Of a stretch of DNA of 64,000 bases, positions 10,080 through 20,461 are shown in pieces. The position numbers and the translations under genes are program-made. Under the pieces are notes generated by a model. That model did not search any database. It was not told the DNA's origin and saw only the letters and a list, made by a program, of their open reading frames with translations. Positions within the stretch are counted from its first letter, which is position 1, and the number at the start of each line of letters is the position of its first letter. This stretch comes from Moricandia arvensis (taxonomy: Eukaryota; Streptophyta; Magnoliopsida; Brassicales; Brassicaceae), in the NCBI GenBank assembly GCA_905132765.1, contig CAJHQP010000767.1, forward strand, positions 1 to 64,000. Direction: 5' to 3'.

Positions 10080-12256
10080 ATGGCGTCTCTTTTAAGCAGA
10101 TTCTGCCGGAAACTGGTTGTTCCGGGCTCAGCTCACGGATCACGGAAGGTTTCCACGACGTCGTGTGATTCAGAAACCGTGAAGTCGTTGAATCTGTACT
10201 CTGCTATCAATCAAGCTCTTCACATCGCCTTGGAAACCGATCCTCGGTGAGATTTTCTTCTTCTTGAAGTGTCTGGATTCTCCTTTACTTGTTTTGTATA
10301 AACCATTTGAGTTGTTTGTTCTTTAAGACATCACACTGATGCTCAGACAGAACTTTTAAGGAACAATAAGGTAGCTGCTTGAAACATGTGTGATCTTGTT
10401 TTTGAGTCTGAAGTTAGTTTGGTTGAACTCTTTTGTTTCATGAAGTGTCTCGATTCTCCTTTACTTGTTGTCTACACCATTTGAGTTGTCTGTCTTTAAG
10501 ACATCACATGCTTACATTCTAAGGACCAATAAGGTAAAATTATTAGCTGCTAGAAACATGTGTGATCTTGTTTTGGAGCTCATGAGAACTCTTTTTGTGG
10601 AAGGTCTTATGTATTTGGAGAAGATGTTGGCTTTGGTGGAGTCTTTCGCTGCACTACAGGATTAGCTGACCGGTTCGGGAAGAACCGTGTCTTCAACACT
10701 CCTCTTTGTGAGCAAGTAATGTATCTTTGAATCCTTCACCTGCTTCATGTGTTTCTCAAAGTTGAGCTAGTCTTATTCTTCTTGTGATTCAGGGCATTGT
10801 TGGATTTGGTATTGGCCTAGCAGCAATGGTGAGTTCTTGTCTGCGTTATGTTTCTGTGGTGAAACTGAACGTGACATCTATGTGTTTGATCTTAACAGGG
10901 AAACCGAGCAGTTGTAGAGATTCAATTTGCAGATTATATTTATCCTGCCTTTGATCAGGTAAAGTCTTCCCCACCTTTAGAACCAAGAATCTTGTTTTCA
11001 CTGCTGAGTTTCTGATAAGAGTTTGTGATTCTCAGATTGTTAATGAAGCTGCAAAGTTCAGATACAGAAGTGGTAACCAGTTCAACTGTGGAGGTATACC
11101 TTATCTTTACATTTCTTCTTGATTTGACATCAGTATCTCTTTTACTCATGATATGGATCATCATAATAGGACTTACAATAAGAGCACCATATGGGGCGGT
11201 TGGTCATGGTGGACATTACCATTCACAATCCCCTGAGGCTTTCTTCTGCCATGTCCCTGGTATTAAAGTTGTTATCCCTCGGAGTCCAAGAGAAGCAAAG
11301 GGACTGTTGTTGTCTAGCATCCGTGATCCAAATCCTGTTGTCTTCTTCGAACCAAAGGTACTTACTTGTCTATCTCTTACACCACATCAGCTTCATCTTG
11401 AGTGGTCTTGAAGATTTGTTCATCTTTCAGTGGCTATATCGTCAAGCAGTAGAAGAAGTTCCAGAGCATGACTATATGATACCTTTATCAGAAGCTGAGG
11501 TATGATATGTTTACTTATCAAACAGTGTCTCTTTTAGACTGACAAAAGGAGGAGTTAACGTCAGGTTATTAGAGAAGGCAATGACATAACCCTTGTTGGA
11601 TGGGGAGCTCAGCTTACGGTTATGGAACAAGCTTGTCTGGACGCAGAAAAGGTTTTTAGATTTTAATCTTTCAACTCGAAGATAATTGGTTAGTAACATG
11701 GGTATTGAGTTAATAATGCAGGAAGGAATATCATGTGAACTGATAGATCTCAAGACGCTACTGCCTTGGGACAAAGAAACAGTGGAGGCCTCGGTTAAAA
11801 AGACTGGCAGGCTTCTTGTAAGTTTCAAGCAACCTTGATTGCACTGTCAGGCTTTTGTGTGGTCGTTCTTATATGTTGCTTTTTGGCTTTGGGGTTGCAG
11901 ATAAGCCATGAAGCTCCTGTGACAGGAGGTTTTGGAGCAGAGATCTCTGCAACAATCCTCGAACGTTGCTTCTTGAAGGTAGAATAAAAACAGCTCAAGG
12001 TTAGATTTAAGTGTGTGTTTTTTTTCAACTGCCTGGTTTGTCTGCAGTTAGAAGCACCAGTAAGCAGAGTTTGTGGTCTGGACACTCCATTCCCTCTTGT
12101 GTTTGAGCCATTCTACATGCCCACCAAGAACAAGGCAAGCTTCTGTTCCTCTGTATCTTCCCATCCAAAACACACACACTTTCCTGCAGATCTAATCATG
12201 GATTTACACGTTTGTTGCAGATATTGGACGCAATCAAGTCGACTGTCAATTACTAG
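10080..12256 (+). CDS. BCDH BETA1: Branched-chain 2-oxoacid dehydrogenase E1 beta subunit, mitochondrial
   Basis: Twelve exons: 10080-10246, 10604-10715, 10793-10828, 10899-10958, 11036-11093, 11170-11357, 11431-11499, 11565-11651, 11722-11817, 11901-11978, 12048-12134 and 12221-12256. They total 1074 nt, 357 aa, close to the 352 I recall for Arabidopsis At1g55510. The N-terminus is a basic Ser-rich presequence (MASLLSRFCRKLVV). The transketolase-type pyrimidine-binding domain follows (FGEDVGFGGVF, PLCEQGIVGFGIGLAAMG, YGAVGHGGHYHSQSPEAFF), then the C-terminal domain (GWGAQLTVMEQACLDAE, SHEAPVTGGFGAEI, FEPFYMPTKNK). With E1 alpha and thiamine diphosphate it decarboxylates 2-oxoacids of Leu, Ile and Val in the mitochondrial matrix. 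Intron 11 starts with GC (AAG|gcaagc) and ends AG; the others are GT-AG. No lesion is visible. Confidence 0.96.
10255..10590. repeat. Direct duplication inside BCDH intron 1
   Basis: The sequence from GAAGTGTCTGGATTCTCC (about 10265) through ACATGTGTGATCTTGTTTT is present again from about 10444 (GAAGTGTCTCGATTCTCC) to about 10577. The offset is about 180 bases and the copies carry scattered differences. The duplication explains why this intron is much longer than the other introns of the gene. The exon 2 acceptor lies beyond the second copy. Confidence 0.8.
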
Positions 12257-12719
12257 CCATTCTATCTTTTCTTCAGAAAACTTGAAGAACTACAGTTTGT
12301 TGTTTCACATTATGTATTATGAAAGCTATTTTATGTTGTAATAAGTGTTCTTTTTATAACACTTTTGATAGACCAATATTATCAAATTGAACATTATTAT
12401 CATTTTGCACTAAGTCTCAATCTTATTACTATCACCTATATAATAAACTCATAAATAAATTACATGTGCTCACTTATATATTTAATAATGAATCTTTGTC
12501 ATTTTGATCAGGATTATTATCGAATATATGTAACATTCTCCTAGTATCGAGTATGTACTTTTATGCATTGACTTTAGTACATTTTTTTGATAAAAGGTTC
12601 ATGTTAATTATAACATATGTCAGTAATTTCAACGCCTTAAAAAAGTTGTAAACATGATGAGCAAAGCATACTTCACGTTTTTCGTTTCCATTTCAGGATG
12701 AAGAAGGATAAAGTGTTTC

Positions 12720-13010
12720 TTATGGTTTACCTTTAATGTATATAGATCCTTCTTTGTGAGCTTTCTTGGCAGCATTGTCATATCCGATTTTCTGGTTAAG
12801 GAGACAAGGATTCGTAACACTTAGTATACATGTAACTTCATTTGTAATCCTTGTGTGAAAATGGATTGATGTAAAGGCGGATTTTGTTATCTGGAGACTT
12901 ACTGGATTGTTGTTGAAGACTTCCGTGGAAGACTTCTTGTCTCCTCCACCAATATCAAAGCAAAGAACAAAAGAAGAAAGCAAAACAAACCAAGGAATCA
13001 GAAAAAGCAA
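12720..13010 (-). other. Possible remnant of a small two-exon secreted-peptide gene
   Basis: On the minus strand a hydrophobic leader-like stretch (LFLIPWFVLLSSFVLCFD) is followed by GGGDKKSSTEVFNNNP and a good donor (CCA|gtaagt near 12902). A good acceptor (ccag|AAAATC, exon from 12791) joins in frame to KIGYDNAAKKAHKEGSIYI and a TAA at 12720-12722. The arrangement resembles a signal peptide plus a short mature peptide. However, no ATG occurs in frame: the frame opens after a TAA upstream, so the start is lost or lies in an unrecognised exon. No family was recognised. Confidence 0.25.
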
Positions 13011-13245
13011 GTACGAATGTTAGGCACAAAACAAGAAAGTAAAATAAAACTTTGTGAAAAATACGAATGGTGAAAAATTACTTTATTACGAGATTGATTA
13101 GGATAACTAAATGATCAAAAAATGTAAAGGTAAAAGAAACATACAATCTCTCTAACGATAAATTAATGACAGGATGCAGTTTGCTTATTTTGAGTTTATG
13201 ATTAATAAAAAAAATGATACCTTCTTTAGTGGTGTCACTTGTTTG

Positions 13246-13343
13246 CTAGACTTTGATCAGCTTGAACTGAGAAGTCATCCCTGTTTCTGTCTCACCTATC
13301 AGAACAGCTTCACTGACTTGCACAACGTTACCATGTCGACCAT
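13246..13343 (-). other. Exon-like segment of unknown gene (minus strand)
   Basis: After a good acceptor (ttccag|AT, exon start 13343) the minus strand reads 32 coherent codons, GRHGNVVQVSEAVLIGETET and then GMTSQFKLIKV, ending in TAG (13248-13246). Composition and codon choice look like a real C-terminal exon. The rest of the gene was not found. It could lie upstream on the minus strand, where two Copia elements are inserted (13935-24890). I do not recognise the protein. Confidence 0.3.
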
Positions 13344-13478
13344 CTGGAACAAAAGGAGTTCATATAACAACTACTCTTTAGATTCTTCAAGACAAAAGCT
13401 TTCGTCTCGAGCAAAAACACTTAAAATTCAGCTACCAAATTCATGTCTCTTGTCCTAATAATGAAAGGAACCAGCTTT

Positions 13479-13930
13479 TAATGTAAAACCCATGAATAAA
13501 TTTCGAATACTGCTACATACTCTTTAACATAATCAACGAAACAATGGCCATAAGGTGCAGATCAAGTGATATTAAGTGAGACATGGGTCTGCGTAAAACC
13601 TTTGTATAAAGCGGTAACAAATCTCATAGTGCAATGTGAGCAACCAAAATTCATACACTACCATCATGTATTGTCGAAAGAATGCAAGCAACCAACTTTT
13701 TAAGGGTAAAAGCAATGAATGGATTTGAATACTGCTACATACTCTTAACATAAACTATGAAACAATGGTAATATTCTTTACAGGATTGCGAGCTAATACT
13801 GATGTAATACAGAAAGGAGGATGGAACTGCCTAATACCTCTGTAGAAAGCTGTTAAGATCTCATAGACTCCTCGGAACCTTGCACCAAACACCCTGAGAT
13901 TCTTCCTAGAGTTATTAACCATCCAAGACC
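13479..13930. repeat. Two-copy direct repeat, about 220-bp offset
   Basis: GAATACTGCTACATACTCTT occurs near 13505 and near 13727. Each copy is followed by (A)ACATAA, GAAACAATGG and later CTCATAG. The copies are diverged. The first Copia element inserted directly beyond the second copy. Confidence 0.6.
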
Positions 13931-13934
13931 AGTG

Positions 13935-14439
13935 TATTGACCTTAATGAATAAAGAAGACAAAGAAATGAAGAGGATGAGCTTACTTGGGAGAGAAGGCA
14001 GTCCGTACATATGTACGGAATGACTTGACACACAAGTCACTCTGAAGTGAAGTACAAGGCAAGTTAAGGTCTAGGAAGGAACCAGGAGTGAGGAGCAAGG
14101 TATCCCCACGTGTTATACTGTATGAATACATGGAAACCGTATGAATACAGTATAGGGACGTTGGGGAACTCCTGCCAGATTCAAATTCAAATTCAAACCA
14201 AAGCAAATACTGTTTCTTTCACTTATTTACCTTGTCCCCTTGTCTCCTTGTCTGCTGGACCTTCTTGGTCGAAAATAAGCTCTATATGTGTTGTAAAATT
14301 GATTCTGAATCATTTAAGGAGAAATAAACCTCCTCTTTACTTGTTTACTCTCTCTCTCTTCTCTCACGGATTTTCTCCATTCTCTCTCTTGTTCTTGCTG
14401 TTCTTGAGTGTTCTTCACCATATTCTTAATAAACTTTCA
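13935..14439 (+). repeat. 5' LTR of Copia 1
   Basis: 505 bp, matching 19017-19521. It contains a palindromic CCGTACATATGTACGG near 13995 and two ATACTGTATGAATAC-type repeats near 14115-14155 in the U3 part. CT-rich sequence follows near the 3' end. It ends in TTTCA directly before the primer site. Confidence 0.95.
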
Positions 14440-14451
14440 TGGTATCAGAGC
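14440..14451 (+). other. Primer-binding site of Copia 1
   Basis: TGGTATCAGAGC is complementary to the 3' end of plant initiator methionine tRNA. It has no spacer from the 5' LTR. Confidence 0.9.
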
Positions 14452-14581
14452 TTCTAAGCTCCTAAACCTATTTTTTCTTCCGCAAATCTACTCTACTTCT
14501 CATTCTCTTTCATTCTATCGGTTTATTTTTTCAAAATCTCTTGGATACATCCTATTAACCACTGGTCCATAATTGTTTGAA

Positions 14582-17500
14582 ATGGAGCAAAACAAGGCAG
14601 TGGTGATTCCAGTCACTCTAAAAGGGGTGAACTACCTTCTCTGGTCAAGATTGATCAAGAATGCCCTTGGTGGAAGAGGTTTATGGTCCCATATCACTTC
14701 AGATAAGGCGCCAAAACAAACCATCCAAGGAGAAGATGGCAAAGAGATTGTGGTGGTAGATGAAAACAAATGGAGTCAGGAGGACTTTATGGTGCTGTCT
14801 ATCATCCAGTGCTCACTTGATGGTCCCATAATGGAGGCCTACTCTTACTGTGAAACCGCAAAGGAGTTGTGGGATACCCTTCAGAAGGTCTATGGAAACA
14901 TATCCAATCTCAGTAGGGTGTTTGAAGTGAAGAAAGCTATCAACTGCTTGAACCAGGAAGACATGGACTTTAACCAACATTTTGGTAAGTTCAGAGCTCT
15001 CTGGGCAGAGCTGGAGATGTTGAGGCCAAATACCACTGACCCTACCATTTTGAATGAGAGGCGTGAGCAAGACAAAGTGTTTGGTCTGCTCCTCACTCTT
15101 AATCCAGGCTACAATGATCTCACCAAACACTTGCTGAGGGCAGACAAGCTACCTACTCTTGAGGAGGTATGTGCCCAAATCCAGAAGGAACAAGGCTCAG
15201 TGGGTCTATTTGGTGGGAAAGGTGACTTGAACATGGCTCACAAGGCTGAAGCCTCAGCTAACAAAACCTTCTTCAAACCAGAGAACCGGCGAGTCACTTG
15301 TGAGCATTGCAAGAAGAGTGGTCACATGAAGAACCAGTGCTGGATTCTACACCCACATCTCAGGCCACCATCAAGATTTAACCAAACAAGGGCCAATGAA
15401 GCTGTTCAGCAAACTTCTCAGCCTATGCGCCCAAATGGTGAAGGAAGAGCTCTGGTCTCTACCACCTATGCAGTTGGAGCTACATCTCAACCTCCTTCTG
15501 ATGATGCCTTCATCCGCAAGTCAGACATTGAGGCCCTTATCAAGGCACTCAATGCAAACTCTGGTAACATCAGTAGTAATGTCTTAAATAATTCATTGAG
15601 TGATAAACCACTGATTATTGATTCAGGAGCATCTCACCATATGATTAGGGACTCTAGTCTTATTAGCAACATTGAACCTGCCCTAGGAAGTGTAGTGATT
15701 GCTAATGGTGATAGAGTACCCATTAAAGGCATAGGGAACTTAAAATTATTTGATAAGGAATCTAAGGCATTTTATATGCCTACATTTGCCTCTAACTTGC
15801 TTTCAGTTAAAAAGGCTACTACTGATCTTAATTGCAAAATTGTTTTCAGTCCTAATGATGTTCTTTTTCAGGATATTGAAACAAGTAAGATGCTTGGGAA
15901 AGGTGTGAGCAAGAAAGGGTTGTACTTGCTTGAAAACACCAAACTTAGTTCTGATTTTTCTTGTGCTTTTAGTTCCATTCCTGTCTTAGCTTCTAATGTA
16001 TTATGGCATGCTAGATTAGGCCATCCTCATTCTCGTGCTTTAAGCTTAATGTTGCCTAATCTTGCTTTTAAAACTGATAGCTGTGAAGCTTGTATCCTTG
16101 GCAAACATTGCAAGTCTGTTTTTACTAAATCAACCACTATCTATGATCACTGTTTTGATTTAGTTCATTCTGATGTGTGGACAGCTCCTTGTGTCTCTAG
16201 GGAAAACCACAAGTATTTCGTCACTTTTATAGATGAAAAATCAAAATACACTTGGCTGACCTTAATTCAATCAAAAGATAGGGTGTTAGAAGCTTTTATG
16301 AACTTTCAAAGCTATATAACTAATCACTTCAATGCCAAGATTAAAATTTTTAGGTCAGACAATGGTGGGGAGTACACAAGCCATGCATTCAAAAACAACC
16401 TAGTCAAACATGGGATCATTCATCAGACAAGCTGCCCATACACACCACAACAAAATGGAGTGGCTGAGAGGAAGAATCGACATCTTATGGAAGTTGCCAG
16501 AAGCATGATGTTCCACACAAACGTTCCAAAGAGGTTTTGGGGGGATGCTGTGGTGTCAGCATGCTATCTGATCAACAGAACACCCACAAGAGTTCTCCAT
16601 GACGTCTCTCCTTATGAGGTATTGAACAAAACTAAACCATCCATTGATCACTTGCGTGTGTTTGGGTGTATGTGCTTTGTATTGATTCCAGGAGAACAGA
16701 GAAACAAACTTGAAGCAAAGAGTGTCAAAGCAATGTTTATTGGTTATTCAGCCAACCAGAAAGGATACAAGTGCTATGTACCAGAGACTAGGAGAGTTAT
16801 GGTCTCAAGGGATGTGAAATTTGTGGAGTCTAGAGGGTACTATGATGAGAAGAGCTGGGATAACTTGAAGGATCTCTCACATGCGCCTTCAGACAGAGCA
16901 AACAACCTGAGGATCATCCTAGAAAGTCTTGGTATTAGTCAACCTCAGGCCAGGGAGGAAACAAGAGAAGGACCTGTTCAAACTGCTGGAACGGTTGAAA
17001 ATGAGACCCATCTTGATCCTGAGGGGGGAAACCAACCAGAACCAGAGGAGACAATACATCATGAAGGTTCTGAAACTCATGATCAACATGGTTCAGAAGA
17101 AACCCAGGAGCAGCCTCAACCACAAACCCATGAGGATGAAGAAGCTGAAGAAGATCAGGTCCAGCCATTAAGGAGAAGCACAAGAATCAGGCAACCCCCA
17201 TCTAACTGGACGAACACAAGGGTGTACTACAATGCAAATGCAGTAGCTCATCCCATACAAGCCACATGCTCTCTTCATCAATATCCAGAAGAGCATCAAG
17301 CCCTCATGAGCAACTTGGATCAAGAATACATACCAAGATCTTATGAAGAAGCAATGGAGGATAAGGAATGGAAGGAATCAGTGGGTCATGAAACTCAGGC
17401 CATGATAGACAATGATACTTGGTATGAGGCTGAACTTCCAAAAGGGAAAAAGGCAGTAACAAGTAGATGGATCTTCACCATCAAGTACCTAGCCAATGGT

Positions 17501-18874
17501 AAACCAGAAAGGAAGAAGACAAGGCTGGTTGCAAGGGGATTCACTCAAACTTATGGAGAAGATTACCTTGAGACCTTTGCACCAGTAGCAAAACTTCACA
17601 CCATCAGAATCATCCTTTCTCTTGCTACCAACTTGAAGTGGGACTTATGGCAAATGGATGTGAAGAATGCCTTTCTTCAAGGGGAACTAGAAGATGAAGT
17701 CTACATGAGACCCCCTCCTGGTCTGGAATACCTAGTCAAACCAGGCAATGTTTTGAGGCTCAAGAAGGCTATCTATGGGTTAAAGCAATCACCAAGAGCC
17801 TGGTATCATAAACTCAGTACCACCCTTAATGGAAAAGGGTTTAGACGATCAGAGGCAGATCATACTCTATTCACTCTCACCAGCCAACAAGGTATAGTAG
17901 TCATCCTTGTGTATGTTGATGATATCATCATCACAGGGAGTGACAAAGAAGGTATACAAACCACAAAAGCTTACTTAAAATCTGTATTTGAGATAAAGGA
18001 TTTAGGTGAGCTAAAGTACTTCCTTGGAATTGAAGTATGCCGCTCTAATGAGGGGCTCTTCTTGTCCCAAAGGAAGTACACACTTGACCTTTTGAATGGA
18101 GCAGGTATGCTTGGAGAGAAACCAGCTAAGACTCCTCTAGAAGATGGCCACAAGATTTTACGTGAGGGGGAGTATGAAGACACACCATTTGATGATCCAA
18201 AGCAATACAGAAGACTAGTGGGTAAGCTAATCTATTTAACAATTACTAGACCTGATATTTGCTTTGCTGTGAACCAGGTGAGCCAGCATATGCAAGTGCC
18301 AAAGGTTCATCACTGGAAAATGGTGGAAAGGATACTCAGATACCTTAGTGGAGCTCCTGGACAAGGAGTATGGATGGGCTGTAATGGCAACACAGAAGTG
18401 GTTGGCTATTATGATGCTGATTGGGCAGGAGATAGGAATGATAGGAAGTCAACCACAGGCTATTGCACCTTCATAGGAGGCAATCTGGTCACATGGAAAA
18501 GCAAGAAACAAAAGGTGGTTTCATGTTCAAGTGCTGAAGCAGAGTATAGAGCCATGAGGAAGCTGACGAACGAGTTGGTGTGGATCAAAGGATTACTCAA
18601 AGATTTGGGAGTCGAGATCACTTCTCCAATCACAATGCATTGTGACAACCAAGCAGCCATTCACATAGCCTCAAACTCAGTGTTTCATGAGAGGACGAAA
18701 CACATTGAGGTGGACTGCCATAAGGTGAGGCAAATGGTGATCGAAGAAGTCATATTGCCATGCTACACAAGGAGTGAAGATCAGTTGGCCGACATTTTCA
18801 CTAAAGCCGCAAGTACCAAGGTGTGTGAGTCCATTTATCCTAAACTTGGACTCACTGACATTACCAAGGCATAA
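14582..18874 (+). CDS. Copia 1 Gag-Pol polyprotein
   Basis: One open frame of 1430 aa from ATG 14582 (no ATG lies upstream in frame). Domains in order: Gag (retrotransposon UBN2-like region to about residue 230); zinc knuckle CEHCKKSGHMKNQC (Cys about 240); aspartic protease LIIDSGASHH (Asp about 347); integrase with zinc-binding WHARLGHPH and CEACILGKH, and catalytic D531, D593 (SDNGGEY) and E629 (NGVAERK) with 35 residues between the last two; reverse transcriptase with YVDD at about 1111-1114; RNase H (YDADWAGD, Asp about 1280; AEAEYRAM). Integrase precedes reverse transcriptase, which defines the Copia order. All catalytic residues are present and there is no stop, so the protein could be functional. 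Confidence 0.96.
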   Translation: MEQNKAVVIPVTLKGVNYLLWSRLIKNALGGRGLWSHITSDKAPKQTIQGEDGKEIVVVDENKWSQEDFMVLSIIQCSLDGPIMEAYSYCETAKELWDTLQKVYGNISNLSRVFEVKKAINCLNQEDMDFNQHFGKFRALWAELEMLRPNTTDPTILNERREQDKVFGLLLTLNPGYNDLTKHLLRADKLPTLEEVCAQIQKEQGSVGLFGGKGDLNMAHKAEASANKTFFKPENRRVTCEHCKKSGHMKNQCWILHPHLRPPSRFNQTRANEAVQQTSQPMRPNGEGRALVSTTYAVGATSQPPSDDAFIRKSDIEALIKALNANSGNISSNVLNNSLSDKPLIIDSGASHHMIRDSSLISNIEPALGSVVIANGDRVPIKGIGNLKLFDKESKAFYMPTFASNLLSVKKATTDLNCKIVFSPNDVLFQDIETSKMLGKGVSKKGLYLLENTKLSSDFSCAFSSIPVLASNVLWHARLGHPHSRALSLMLPNLAFKTDSCEACILGKHCKSVFTKSTTIYDHCFDLVHSDVWTAPCVSRENHKYFVTFIDEKSKYTWLTLIQSKDRVLEAFMNFQSYITNHFNAKIKIFRSDNGGEYTSHAFKNNLVKHGIIHQTSCPYTPQQNGVAERKNRHLMEVARSMMFHTNVPKRFWGDAVVSACYLINRTPTRVLHDVSPYEVLNKTKPSIDHLRVFGCMCFVLIPGEQRNKLEAKSVKAMFIGYSANQKGYKCYVPETRRVMVSRDVKFVESRGYYDEKSWDNLKDLSHAPSDRANNLRIILESLGISQPQAREETREGPVQTAGTVENETHLDPEGGNQPEPEETIHHEGSETHDQHGSEETQEQPQPQTHEDEEAEEDQVQPLRRSTRIRQPPSNWTNTRVYYNANAVAHPIQATCSLHQYPEEHQALMSNLDQEYIPRSYEEAMEDKEWKESVGHETQAMIDNDTWYEAELPKGKKAVTSRWIFTIKYLANGKPERKKTRLVARGFTQTYGEDYLETFAPVAKLHTIRIILSLATNLKWDLWQMDVKNAFLQGELEDEVYMRPPPGLEYLVKPGNVLRLKKAIYGLKQSPRAWYHKLSTTLNGKGFRRSEADHTLFTLTSQQGIVVILVYVDDIIITGSDKEGIQTTKAYLKSVFEIKDLGELKYFLGIEVCRSNEGLFLSQRKYTLDLLNGAGMLGEKPAKTPLEDGHKILREGEYEDTPFDDPKQYRRLVGKLIYLTITRPDICFAVNQVSQHMQVPKVHHWKMVERILRYLSGAPGQGVWMGCNGNTEVVGYYDADWAGDRNDRKSTTGYCTFIGGNLVTWKSKKQKVVSCSSAEAEYRAMRKLTNELVWIKGLLKDLGVEITSPITMHCDNQAAIHIASNSVFHERTKHIEVDCHKVRQMVIEEVILPCYTRSEDQLADIFTKAASTKVCESIYPKLGLTDITKA

Positions 18875-19016
18875 TCCTCTTAGCCATGGAGCTTCTACTC
18901 TTTCCTTAGTATGTTTTTGTCCCAAAAACAGGGTTTTGCATATTAAGGTTTTAATGAGGGAAGTCTTCATGGTTTTCCAAGCTTGATCATTGCATTGGGT
19001 CAAGCTTGAGGGGGAG

Positions 19017-19521
19017 TATTGACCTTAATGAATAAAGAAGACAAAGAAATGAAGAGGATGAGCTTACTTGGGAGAGAAGGCAGTCCGTACATATGTACGG
19101 AATGACTTGACACACAAGTCACTCTGAAGTGAAGTACAAGGCAAGTTAAGGTCTAGGAAGGAACCAGGAGTGAGGAGCAAGGTATCCCCACGTGTTATAC
19201 TGTATGAATACATGGAAACCGTATGAATACAGTATAGGGACGTTGGGGAACTCCTGCCAGATTCAAATTCAAATTCAAACCAAAGCAAATACTGTTTCTT
19301 TCACTTATTTACCTTGTCCCCTTGTCTCCTTGTCTGCTGGACCTTCTTGGTCGAAAATAAGCTCTATATGTGTTGTAAAATTGATTCTGAATCATTTAAG
19401 GAGAAATAAACCTCCTCTTTACTTGTTTACTCTCTCTCTCTTCTCTCACGGATTTTCTCCATTCTCTCTCTTGTTCTTGCTGTTCTTGAGTGTTCTTCAC
19501 CATATTCTTAATAAACTTTCA
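19017..19521 (+). repeat. 3' LTR of Copia 1
   Basis: 505 bp, read as identical to the 5' LTR. It is preceded by the purine tract at about 19008-19016 (GAGGGGGAG) and followed by the target duplication CAGTG. Confidence 0.95.
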
Positions 19522-19526
19522 CAGTG

Positions 19527-20036
19527 TACAGACAGACCTACATTTGTGTTAAAATAGACACAAACAATCAACCAACCATATATCTACTTTTTTTTTGCTT
19601 TAAGCAACAACATTAGCCAATGATTGAAATGTAAAGAGTACCTGAATAGCCAGAAAAGTGAAAAACTCCGTTCACGACTTGAGAGTTTCTTACTGACAGA
19701 AGTGGAAAACTCCGTTCAAGAAAGAGGGTAAGCGAGAGCAGTTCCCTAGCGAGACTAGAGAGGCTGATGGCATGCGTAGCAAACTGATGATTCTCAAGAA
19801 GCTTACCATGAACAAGGAAGATCATGGAGACAAAACACGAGAGAGAGAGATAAGTTTATTAAACACACAACACCACAAAGAAAGAGGACAGAAGACAATT
19901 ACCGGGGTTTGATTGAAGCAGACACGAGTACCGTCGCTAAAGACTGAATCCACGGCACCACCACCACCTCACACGACAGCAAGACCAGAACCGAACCTAA
20001 AGGAGACCAGACCCACTTAATCAATAACAGCAAAAC
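19527..20036. other. Host spacer between the two Copia elements
   Basis: About 510 bases of unique sequence. On the minus strand it holds GT-AG-like signals (for example CCCCG|gtaatt near 19905) but no exon I can assign. Its last 71 bases are the left copy of the duplication around Copia 2. Confidence 0.4.
19966..20036. repeat. Left copy of 71-bp direct duplication flanking Copia 2
   Basis: It starts ACCTCACACGACAGC and ends ATAACAGCAAAAC. It is identical base for base to 24891-24961, and each copy abuts an LTR end exactly. Normal Copia target duplications are 5 bp. Confidence 0.95.
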
Positions 20037-20443
20037 TGTTGGGAAAATTACCCAATATTCTTCGTGAGATGAAGATGGGATTTAGACAACTAAGAGTTTA
20101 AGAAGAAGACTCTTAATATTTAGGAAAGGGATTTACTACAAAGATGAAATTTTAGGAAACTCTCTCTTACAAGTGTTTTCTCTCTTGTTTTTCTTTCTTG
20201 CTTTTCTTGATTGATTACAAATGAACTAAACACCCCTATTTATACTAATGGAAAGGTAACTATTAAAAATTCTACACACTTCTTTCTCTACACACTTCCT
20301 TTTCTACACACTTCTTTTTCTACACACTTCTTCATCTTTCTCCATTTTCCACATACTTCTTCTTCATGGGCTTTTAGTAGATCATACTTATACTAACCAA
20401 TTTTATTATTTTGGTTTTGGGCTAATGGAGGGAAAACCCAATA
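20037..20443 (-). repeat. 3' LTR of Copia 2
   Basis: 407 bp. It contains a run of CTACACACTTC(C/T)TTT units (plus about 20270-20330), a short tandem repeat shared with the other LTR. Differences from the other LTR are one G/A near 20070, one T/C in the CACACA run, one A/G near 20383 and the terminal T/C. Confidence 0.93.
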
Positions 20444-20461
20444 AATCTCCCCCTTCCCGAC

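Larger units (their letters stand above)
12257..13934. other. BCDH 3' UTR and left part of the BCDH-TBP2 spacer
   Basis: AT-rich sequence follows the BCDH stop. Two minus-strand exon-like segments are listed separately (12720-13010 and 13246-13343), and a two-copy repeat lies at 13479-13930. Otherwise nothing was recognised up to the first Copia insertion. Confidence 0.4.
13935..19521 (+). mobile_element. Complete Copia LTR retrotransposon 1
   Basis: The 5587-bp element has two 505-bp LTRs (13935-14439 and 19017-19521), which I read as identical. Termini are TATTGACC...CTTTCA. The target duplication is CAGTG (13930-13934 and 19522-19526). The primer site TGGTATCAGAGC (14440-14451, initiator Met tRNA type) abuts the 5' LTR. 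A purine tract GAGGGGGAG abuts the 3' LTR. A single uninterrupted gag-pol frame fills the interior. Identical LTRs and an intact frame point to very recent insertion and possible activity. Confidence 0.97.

Noticed and set aside
14110..14457. Open frame in the Copia 1 LTR (also 19192-19557)
   Set aside because: It lies wholly in the LTR, is identical in both copies, and matches no protein. The low-complexity Ser/Leu content comes from the CT-rich tract.
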